From positions 50,575 to 114,574 of the forward strand of contig JADLBU010000035.1 in the NCBI GenBank assembly GCA_020847535.1: DNA of 64,000 nt. The letters are read 5' to 3'. The notes beneath the pieces were generated by a model, which was not told where the DNA came from, ran no database searches, and saw only the letters and a program-made list of their open reading frames with translations. The stretch is from Phycisphaerales bacterium. GTDB taxonomy: Bacteria > Planctomycetota > Phycisphaerae > Phycisphaerales > UBA1924. The position numbers were made by a program, and so were the translations under genes. Below, in pieces: positions 57,919 to 64,000 of the stretch (position 1 is the stretch's first letter; each line of letters starts with the position of its first letter).

Positions 57919-59766
57919 ATGTCCGCCAACGAAGCCCTCGCCGCCCGCCTTCACGAGATGTCGCAGCTCATGGATCTCCTGGGCATCGATTCCTTCCGCT
58001 CCAGCGCCCACGCACGCGCTGCCCGGGCGATCGAATCCCAGTCAACGGACATCGCCCTGCTCGCCTCCGACCGCAAGGCCCTGCTCGCCGTCGAGGGCAT
58101 CGGCCCCAAGATGGCCGACAAGATCATCGAGTTCTGCAAGGATGGCAAGATCAAGGAGCATGCCGAACTCCTCGAGCAGGTCCCCCAGGGCCTCCTCCAG
58201 CTCCTCGATATCCCCGGCCTGGGCCCCAAGACCATCCGCATCATGTGGCAAGATGGGAAAGTCACCGACCTGGCCGGCCTCGAAAAATCGATCGCCGATG
58301 GCTCCATCCTGTCCCTCCCGCGCATGGGCGCCAAGAGCGTCGAGAAGATCAAGCAGTCGATCGCGTTCATCAAGCAGCAGGGCGGCGCCGGCGGGGATGG
58401 CGCTGCACCCAAGCGCCTCTGGATCGGCGTCGCACAGCCGATCGCCGATCGCGTGGTCGCTCTCCTCCAGAAGGCCGGCGATCCGGGACTCAAGGTCGCT
58501 TTCGCAGGCTCCCTCCGCCGCGGCAAGGAGACCATCGGAGACATCGACATCCTCGCCGCCCCGCGAACCCCCGATGAAGCCGGCCGCATCATGACCGCTT
58601 TCTGCAAGATGCCCGGCATCATCGGCGTGCTGGTCTCAGGAGATGTCAAAGCCTCCGTCCGCGTCGGCCTCGAAGGCGAGTTCGGCCGCTGGGGCAACGA
58701 GACTGTCGGCTCAGGTGGTGGGATTCAGATGGACTTGAAGATGGTTCCGCCCGACTCGTGGGGGGCGGCGATGATGTACTTCACCGGCTCCAAGGAGCAC
58801 AACATCGCCATGCGTGAACGCGCCCGCAAGCGCGGCCTCACGCTCACCGACTACGGCCTCTTCCCCGAGGATGATCCCGACAAGAAGCTCGGGCCCCCCC
58901 ACTCCCGCGGCATCAAGTCGATCTGCCCCGCCGATACCGAGGAGGCTCTCTTCAAAGCCCTCGAAGTCGCCTACGCCCACCCCGAAACCCGCGAAGACCT
59001 GGGTGAGATCGGCTGGAAGCAGACGCCGCACCTCATCGAGCTCCCCGACATCAAGGCCGAGCTCCACGCACACACCACCGCCAGCGATGGCCGCATGTCC
59101 ATCGAGGAGCTCGCCGAGAACGCCAAGGCCCGCGGCTTCCACACGATCGCCGTCACCGACCACTCGCAGTCATCAGCCGTCGCCGGCGGCCTCAAGGTCG
59201 ATCGCCTCCTCGAGCACATCGAGAACATCCGCAAGGCCAGCGCAAAAGTGAAAGGCATCACCATCCTCGCCGGCTCCGAGGTCGACATCCTCGCCGATGG
59301 CCAGCTCGACTACCCCGACGACATCCTCGCCAAGCTCGACATCGTGGTCGCCAGTCCCCACGCCGGCCTCTCCCAGGATCCCATCACCGCCACCGCTCGC
59401 CTCCTCCGCGCCATCGAGAACCCCTACATCCACATCCTCGGCCACCCCACCGGCCGCCAGATCAACAAGCGCCCCGGCCTCTCCCCCGACATGGCCAAGC
59501 TCTACGCCGCAGCGAAACTCCACAACGTCGCGTTAGAGATCAACACCCACTGGATCCGCCTCGACCTCCGCGACATCCACATCCGAGGCGCGATGGAAGC
59601 CGGCTGCCTGCTGGCGATCGACAGCGATGTCCACGAAACCGTCGACTTCGACAACCTGCGCTACGGCATCCTCACCGCCCGCCGAGGCGGCGTCACACCG
59701 GATCGCTGCATCAACACGTGGGATTCCAGGAAACTGCATGCGTGGCTCAATCGCAAACGCAAGTAG
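57919..59766 (+). CDS. polX: PolX-family DNA polymerase / 3'-5' exonuclease
   Basis: 615 aa. Family-X polymerase that fills short gaps in base-excision or end-joining repair, fused to a PHP nuclease. Helix-hairpin-helix repeats (AVEGIGPKMADKIIEF, DIPGLGPKTIRIMW) precede the palm, with AGSLRRGKETIGDIDILAA and the third Asp in GGIQMDLKMV. The PHP domain (about 375-610) has ELHAHTTASDGR, AVTDHSQS, LAGSEVDILADG and DSDVHE, giving the metal-binding set. Start at 57919 (MSANEALAARLHEMSQLMDLLG), since upstream residues belong to the opposite strand's nadE. Only about 31 bp separate the two starts. Confidence 0.93.
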   Translation: MSANEALAARLHEMSQLMDLLGIDSFRSSAHARAARAIESQSTDIALLASDRKALLAVEGIGPKMADKIIEFCKDGKIKEHAELLEQVPQGLLQLLDIPGLGPKTIRIMWQDGKVTDLAGLEKSIADGSILSLPRMGAKSVEKIKQSIAFIKQQGGAGGDGAAPKRLWIGVAQPIADRVVALLQKAGDPGLKVAFAGSLRRGKETIGDIDILAAPRTPDEAGRIMTAFCKMPGIIGVLVSGDVKASVRVGLEGEFGRWGNETVGSGGGIQMDLKMVPPDSWGAAMMYFTGSKEHNIAMRERARKRGLTLTDYGLFPEDDPDKKLGPPHSRGIKSICPADTEEALFKALEVAYAHPETREDLGEIGWKQTPHLIELPDIKAELHAHTTASDGRMSIEELAENAKARGFHTIAVTDHSQSSAVAGGLKVDRLLEHIENIRKASAKVKGITILAGSEVDILADGQLDYPDDILAKLDIVVASPHAGLSQDPITATARLLRAIENPYIHILGHPTGRQINKRPGLSPDMAKLYAAAKLHNVALEINTHWIRLDLRDIHIRGAMEAGCLLAIDSDVHETVDFDNLRYGILTARRGGVTPDRCINTWDSRKLHAWLNRKRK

Positions 59767-59810
59767 CGCCTGGGAAGCCGAAGGCCCTTGAAGTCATACC
59801 TCTGCCTCTG

Positions 59811-60539
59811 GAGGCCGAAGGCCTCAACGTACATAGCCGGGGGTGGAGCGCAGCGACACCCCCGGAAAGCGCACCTGGGCCTTGCGCCCTGAAGGGGTGC
59901 TCATCGTTTGCCACCGATATGTACACGAGGCTACCCAACAACGCGACGATCGACACTCGTCTTGCCGCACCCGATTGAAACTTGTTTGGTACCTTGCTCG
60001 CATGGCCTCCACCCTCACCAGCATCCTTCTCCACATCACATTCTCCACCAAAGACCGACAACCACTGATCACGGAGCCCATCGAACCCGATCTCTACGCC
60101 TACATCGGCGGCATCTGCCGCCGCATGGATTCTCCGCTACGCGCAATGGGTGGCACGGTTGATCATGTCCATATGCTGGTCAGCCTCGCCAAGACCGCAG
60201 CGCTCTCCGAACTGATGCTCAACATCAAGCGCGATTCATCGAAATGGATGAAGGAACGCATTCCCACATTCGGCTGGCAGGATGGTTACTTTGCGTTCTC
60301 GATCGGGGCATCGGGAGAGAATGGCTTGCGCAGATACATCGCGAGCCAAAGAGACCATCACGCAACCATCGACTACAAGGACGAGATCCGGATGTTTCTC
60401 CGCAAGTACGGCATCGAGTGGGATGAGCGATATGTCTGGGACTAACGACGACCCCTTCAGGGTCGCGGTATCTGCCGCCACGCTCCGTGGGTGTCGCTGC
60501 GCTCCATCCCCGGCTACGAACGATGAGGCCTTCGGCCTC
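59811..60539 (+). mobile_element. REP-associated tyrosine transposase element with inverted REP copies
   Basis: Two 51-bp copies in opposite orientation (59811-59861 and 60489-60539) match at 47 of 51 positions. Each starts with the palindrome GAGGCCGAAGGCCTC, then TAGCCGGGG and GGAGCGCAGCGACACCC. Internal to both is CCCTGAAGGGG. They bracket a single IS200-like transposase gene, the arrangement called RAYT/BIME. The left copy abuts polX (45 bp after its stop) and the right copy abuts the top6B stop (21 bp). Confidence 0.85.
60002..60445 (+). CDS. tnpA: IS200-like (REP-associated) tyrosine transposase
   Basis: A 147-aa HUH-type Y1 transposase. The ATG at 60002 opens the domain (MASTLTSILLHITFSTKDRQPL); the ORF's extra N-terminal residues come from the REP region and are rejected. 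The HUH motif is DHVHMLV, and the catalytic Tyr is in RRYIASQRDHHATIDYKDEIRMFLRKYGIEWDERYVWD. This compact form, with YxxxQxxHH and a short C-terminus, fits IS200/IS605 TnpA. The gene is complete and may be active. It is framed by inverted REP copies, so it is the probable agent spreading them. No tnpB/IscB partner is seen. Confidence 0.92.
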   Translation: MASTLTSILLHITFSTKDRQPLITEPIEPDLYAYIGGICRRMDSPLRAMGGTVDHVHMLVSLAKTAALSELMLNIKRDSSKWMKERIPTFGWQDGYFAFSIGASGENGLRRYIASQRDHHATIDYKDEIRMFLRKYGIEWDERYVWD

Positions 60540-60560
60540 AAACGCGAACAGACCACTGCC

Positions 60561-63044
60561 TCACCCAAACAACTTCGGCCCATCCTCCACCGGCACCAGC
60601 TTCCCATTCACCAACCGCATCTTCGGCTTAGGCTTTCCGCCCGCCTTGCCCCCCGACTTCGCATCACCCTTGCTCTCCGCCGCCGGCTCCGCCGCCTTCG
60701 CAACCTTCCCCGCGATCAGCTTCGACGGCTTCCCAGCACCCGCCGACTTCATCCCCACGCTCGCCGCCTGCGCCCTGGCCTTCTCGCTCCCCCTCCGAGC
60801 CTCCTGCGCTGCATTTTTCTTCCCGCGAGCCGGACTCTCATCCTCCTCATCCCGCATCGCCGCCACCTTCAGCGCAGCCGACTCCGCCTGCGAAAACTCC
60901 AACTCAGGCGCATCCGCATCCAGATCAATGCCGCTCTTGCCGCGACCACCACGCCCGCTCGCCTTGGCTTTCCGATCCCTGCCTTCACCGATGCCTGATG
61001 CCTGATGCCCGATGCCTTCTCCTCCCCCACCAGTGCCCAATGCCCGATGCCCAGTGCTTTCTGGCATCTGCTCGACAATGATCACCCCATCCTGATCCGC
61101 CGGATCCTCATCCCCATCCCGGATCGCCTTCCCATCCTCATCCAATTGCAGATCCGCGATCGCCGTCTTCTCCTTCGCCTGCGCCAAAAGCGCCTCGTAG
61201 AACTTCTTCCCATCCACCCCCGTGATCGCGCTCGCCGCCTTCGCAATCTCACCGATGTACTTCTGGAACACATCGCGCCGCTCGCTCTCGCGCCGCATCT
61301 TCGCCCGCTTCTTCAGATACGTCCCCAGCTTGCGCCCGCACTCCATCAGCGCCAGCTTCATCTCCTTGCGGATCTCGTCATAGTCCGCGATCGCCTCCTT
61401 GCTCTCGCTCGTGAACGGCACCCACACGCTCGCCATATGGATCATGATCACCAAGGGCCCCACCGGCGCGCTCCCCCGCGGCTGCTGCAGGTCGTAGTTC
61501 CGCCAGTTGGTATCCGCAACCGCCTTGAACGATGAGCACGCCGACTGCTGGAAGAGCAACGGCACCCTGTTCGCAAACCGGATCACCCGGCACGCATCAT
61601 CCGCCGCCAGCTCCCCGCCGAACGCGATCGCCGCCTCGATCTGGAACGGCCGACCGCGATAGATCTCCGCCTCGCGCGAGCTCGCCGCGTAAAACTCCGC
61701 CCGCACACCCTTGAGCATGCCGGCGAGCAGCTGCCGCACCCCGATGGGCGCCAGGCAGTCCGTCGGCGGCGGGGGCAGCCTCGCCTCCTGGAACTCCTTG
61801 AACAGCTTCTCCGCCAGCGGCGGATCGATATCCGAAACCTTCGTCCGGCTCGTGACATCGATCTTGTCGCAGAAGCTCGATGCCGTCTGCGCGGAGATCC
61901 GGCTGAACTGCTCCTGCAGGAAGTTGTAGAGCGTCCCCCCACCCTTGTTCGCCGCCTCAAAGTCCTTGAGCATCTGCAGCAGAATGCCGAGCTCGATCCC
62001 CTTGGGATGCGGCTGAATCTCCTTGGTCTCCGGCGGCAATTCATTCACCCCGCGCGGGAAGATCGTGACCCCGTTGCTCTCCGTCGTCACCGCCGGTTGC
62101 GGCGCAGGTTCAGGAGTCGGCGCGGCAACCACCTCGCCATCCTCACCCTTGGTCGCGATCTCCGCCTTCCTGCTCTTCTTGACCGGCAGAAGTTCTTCCT
62201 CCTCCGCAGCGCTCTCGCGCGAAGGCGGCACGAACACAAACCGCGCGTGCGGATTGGCGATCGCCGTCAGCTCCAAGAACTCATCAACCGACCCCCGACC
62301 CTTCTGGTATCGCCCCTCCAGCTCGATGCTCACGCTCGTCCCCGTCGGGAACGAATCGGCGGCGAGCAGTTGGCCCTCCCGCGCCAGCTCCTTGGTCCCC
62401 GCCGAGAGCCCCGAGATCCGCCGCGGCGGGAAGTCATCCGTCTCGGTGTCCTCGGTCACCTCCGCGCGGTTGGTCTTGGTATTCATCGCCAGCTCGATAT
62501 GGTGAGCCGGCGCTTTGGCCGAAGGCTTGGTGTGAATCACCATCGGCTTGCCCGTGGTGATCAACCCGTACATACCCGCCGCCGAGATGCCGATCCCCTG
62601 CTGCCCGCGCGACATCTTCAAGCGGTGGAACTTCGATCCGTACAGCAATCGCCCGAAGATGTTCTCCACCTGCTTGCGCACGATCCCCGGGCCGTTGTCC
62701 ACGATCGTCACCCGATACCTGGAGCTCTTTGCGGTCGCCGGCCGGTCCGGCTGCAGATCCTCGATCGCCACCACCAGGTCCGGCAATATCCCCGCCTCCT
62801 CGCAGGCATCCAGCGAGTTGTCCACCGCCTCCTTCACCGTCGTGAGCAGCGCCTTGCGCGGGTTGTCGAACCCCAGCAGGTGGCGGTTCTTGGCGAAGAA
62901 CTCGGAAACGGAAATATCCCGCTGCTTCGCCGCCATCGTCTCGGCGGTGGCTCGCGGTGCGGTTCGAGGTATTTTCTTTGTCACGGTGTCGCTGGCAAGA
63001 GAAGTGGCGGATCCGGGTTCGGCAAGCAGCGTGCCCTGGCTCAT
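60561..63044 (-). CDS. top6B: DNA topoisomerase VI subunit B
   Basis: 827 aa. ATPase subunit of a type IIB topoisomerase that passes one duplex through another. The GHKL ATPase fold (about 45-260) has KEAVDNSLDACEEAG, VTIVDNGPGI and SRGQQGIGISAAGMYGL. The helical and transducer domains contain GVRQLLAGMLKGVRAEFYAASSRE and MASVWVPFTSESKEAIADY, which holds the ATP-sensing Lys. The C-terminus beyond about 670 is a low-complexity Ala/Lys/Gly tail with an in-frame copy of a GATGCC-type repeat. The family is mainly archaeal and plant, with sporadic bacterial examples. The A subunit (Spo11-like), usually adjacent, is not in the window. Confidence 0.93.
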   Translation of the reverse strand: MSQGTLLAEPGSATSLASDTVTKKIPRTAPRATAETMAAKQRDISVSEFFAKNRHLLGFDNPRKALLTTVKEAVDNSLDACEEAGILPDLVVAIEDLQPDRPATAKSSRYRVTIVDNGPGIVRKQVENIFGRLLYGSKFHRLKMSRGQQGIGISAAGMYGLITTGKPMVIHTKPSAKAPAHHIELAMNTKTNRAEVTEDTETDDFPPRRISGLSAGTKELAREGQLLAADSFPTGTSVSIELEGRYQKGRGSVDEFLELTAIANPHARFVFVPPSRESAAEEEELLPVKKSRKAEIATKGEDGEVVAAPTPEPAPQPAVTTESNGVTIFPRGVNELPPETKEIQPHPKGIELGILLQMLKDFEAANKGGGTLYNFLQEQFSRISAQTASSFCDKIDVTSRTKVSDIDPPLAEKLFKEFQEARLPPPPTDCLAPIGVRQLLAGMLKGVRAEFYAASSREAEIYRGRPFQIEAAIAFGGELAADDACRVIRFANRVPLLFQQSACSSFKAVADTNWRNYDLQQPRGSAPVGPLVIMIHMASVWVPFTSESKEAIADYDEIRKEMKLALMECGRKLGTYLKKRAKMRRESERRDVFQKYIGEIAKAASAITGVDGKKFYEALLAQAKEKTAIADLQLDEDGKAIRDGDEDPADQDGVIIVEQMPESTGHRALGTGGGGEGIGHQASGIGEGRDRKAKASGRGGRGKSGIDLDADAPELEFSQAESAALKVAAMRDEEDESPARGKKNAAQEARRGSEKARAQAASVGMKSAGAGKPSKLIAGKVAKAAEPAAESKGDAKSGGKAGGKPKPKMRLVNGKLVPVEDGPKLFG
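60989..61057. repeat. GATGCC/AGTGCC short-unit repeat inside the top6B coding region
   Basis: Tandem units GATGCCTGATGCCTGATGCC and, after a spacer, AGTGCCCAATGCCCGATGCC. On the minus frame they translate to GHRALGTG and GIGHQASGIGEG. They sit in the disordered C-terminal linker and keep the frame. The unit looks like an intergenic repeat that has entered a coding region. Confidence 0.7.
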
Positions 63045-63206
63045 TGTTCGCCCTCCATGGCGAGTTCAATTCCTCGGCTGTCAAGGCCAAGTGTACCCCA
63101 CAAGAGGCCAGGGTTGGACCGAGCACGGTTTTGCGGCAATGAAACAACGCCCGCCATGCTGGCGAGCGCTGGTGTCTTATCCAAAGCCCATGGGAACCAG
63201 ATGTCG

Positions 63207-63756
63207 CTACGGCTTGGTCAGCGCATCCATCGGCTCTGCCTCGCCCAGCGTGCGCGAAACCCACGAGTTGGGGTTGTTGATGTGGTAGAGTCGCCAGGTG
63301 TTGAAGAGCAGGGAGTCCGCAGCGCCGACGTAGTTGTCGCCGTTCAGATCCCCATGCACCCAGTTGCATCCGGACTGGCCTTGATAGTCAGCGTAGGCGG
63401 CGTTGAAATCGGATTGATCAGTCGAGTTGACCGCGCCATCCCCGTTGAAATCTGCGCGGTTGGCGAGCGTGCCGAAGTCGTAGACCCGCTTCATGAACTC
63501 GATCAGGTCCACGGCGGTGGAGGATGGCGGGTTCGCGCTGATGCTGCCGACGCCCTGGCAACCCAGAACGAACCCGCGCTGGGTCCAGGCGAGCACGTCG
63601 GCCATGTGATCGATTTGGAAGTAGATGGTGTCCGAGTGCTCTACCACCACCATAAGTTCCGTCTTGTCGGCCTCCGACGACACATCCCAGTCTTTGTTGA
63701 TGTCGCAATTCCGCATGTAATCTCGAAAGGCGATTGCAGGAGCGTGACGCACTCGA
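63207..63756 (-). pseudogene. Dockerin-type EF-hand secreted protein, 5' part removed by an IS3-family insertion
   Basis: About 180 codons remain. The frame ends with two EF-hand/dockerin-like units (ADFNGDGAVNSTDQSDFNAAYADY and GDLNGDNYVGAADSLLFNTW) and a polar tail. Upstream is a segment with VVEHSDTIYFQIDHMADVLAWTQRGFVLGCQGV and one more partial calcium loop (CDINKDWDV). The ORF's apparent start at 63794 lies inside the IS end; the native sequence begins at 63756, directly at the TGACCTGACCC terminus. No signal peptide remains. The rest of the gene should lie beyond the IS, outside the window, unless lost. Confidence 0.75.
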
Positions 63757-64000
63757 TGACCTGACCCATTTTCCGTTGACCGACTTCTATCCAATGTTAC
63801 GTTCCTCGAACTGCTGGGGGCTGAGGTATCCGAGAGCGGCGTGGAGCCGCTGCCGGTTGTAGAACATCTCGATGTACTCGAAGATCGCGGCTCGGGCCTG
63901 GGCCTTGGTGGTGAAATGCTCGTGGTGGACCATCTCGGTCTTGAGCTTGCCCCAGAACGACTCGACGACGGCGTTGTCGTAGCAATCGCCGGTGCGGCTC
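63757..64000 (-). mobile_element. IS3-family insertion sequence, one end (continues beyond window)
   Basis: Begins with a probable terminal inverted repeat TGACCTGACCC at 63757. Thirty bases inside is the stop of an IS3-type orfB. The element runs off the window edge, so the other terminus and the target duplication cannot be seen. Confidence 0.8.
63787..64000 (-). CDS. IS3-family transposase OrfB, C-terminal part
   Basis: DDE integrase-type transposase, cut by the window edge: 71 codons to a TAG. The frame, not listed in the ORF track because it has no start codon here, reads [20 protein letters not shown] with the catalytic Glu, then [40 protein letters not shown] and PQQFEE. The YNRxRLHxALGY block is the hallmark of IS3-family OrfB. 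The listed ORF 63797-63985 is its out-of-frame shadow. Confidence 0.93.
   Translation of the reverse strand, partial: SRTGDCYDNAVVESFWGKLKTEMVHHEHFTTKAQARAAIFEYIEMFYNRQRLHAALGYLSPQQFEERNIG

Noticed and set aside
62007-63764. Plus-strand ORF of 585 codons
   Set aside because: Crosses antisense of top6B, the intergenic region and the dockerin remnant; no coherent protein features.
60561-64000. top6A next to top6B
   Set aside because: Neither strand in this interval, nor the adjacent region to the left, encodes a Spo11-like catalytic subunit.
1-64000. CRISPR array, prophage or secretion-system island
   Set aside because: No regularly spaced direct repeats, cas genes, phage structural genes or integrase were found; the only mobile DNA is the RAYT element, the IS3 end and small palindromic repeats.

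Overview
The window looks like chromosomal DNA from a planctomycete, most likely of the class Phycisphaerae. The evidence is high GC throughout, several secreted proteins ending in PEP-CTERM-like tails (VPGPG/VPAPG, a hydrophobic stretch, then RRRR), secreted proteins carrying planctomycete-type dockerin/EF-hand repeats, a bacterial topoisomerase VI B subunit, NfeD/FloA genes, and Gram-negative envelope functions (a PagL-like protein and an RND efflux pump). This assignment comes from family content; no rRNA gene is present. Gene density is high and nearly every gene is chromosomal housekeeping or envelope function. There is no prophage, CRISPR array or obvious genomic island.

Layout. 0-13 kb: partial gpmI, PagL-like protein, Hpt and REC-GGDEF signalling pair, a kdpE remnant beside tRNA-Val(CAC), an ArnT-like glycosyltransferase, a protease-fold protein without catalytic residues, a cupredoxin-dockerin protein, an ECF sigma/anti-sigma pair, a beta-CASP nuclease and htpX. 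13-20 kb: a 3D-domain wall protein behind a possible structured leader RNA, then fliD-fliS and a Spy-like secreted protein. 19.8-25.6 kb (minus strand): an amino-acid operon of cystathionine gamma-synthase, a 945-residue aspartate kinase-homoserine dehydrogenase-aspartate semialdehyde dehydrogenase fusion, and threonine dehydratase. It has a recognisable promoter, a SAM-I/IV-type riboswitch and a hairpin that hides the ribosome binding site.

26-42.7 kb: a PEP-CTERM protein, DUF1294, dapF coupled to a FecCD permease, a solitary atpC, an AddB/AddA-like helicase-nuclease pair, the anhydro-MurNAc recycling pair anmK-murQ, an RsbU-type phosphatase, and a diaminopentanoate dehydrogenase-like gene followed by an alpha-oxoamine synthase. 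42.8-47 kb: an NfeD-NfeD-(short FloA paralogue)-FloA membrane cluster. 47-59.8 kb: gcvT, a C39-like PEP-CTERM protein, a zinc-ribbon protein, an RND pump, and nadE divergent from polX. 59.8-64 kb: a REP-associated tyrosine transposase between 51-bp inverted REP copies, top6B, and an IS3-family element that has cut a dockerin-protein gene.

The most unusual unit is the aspartate-family operon. One polypeptide carries all three activities that convert aspartate to homoserine and has no visible ACT (feedback) domain. The operon's other genes take the products toward methionine and isoleucine, and the only regulation visible is at the RNA level.
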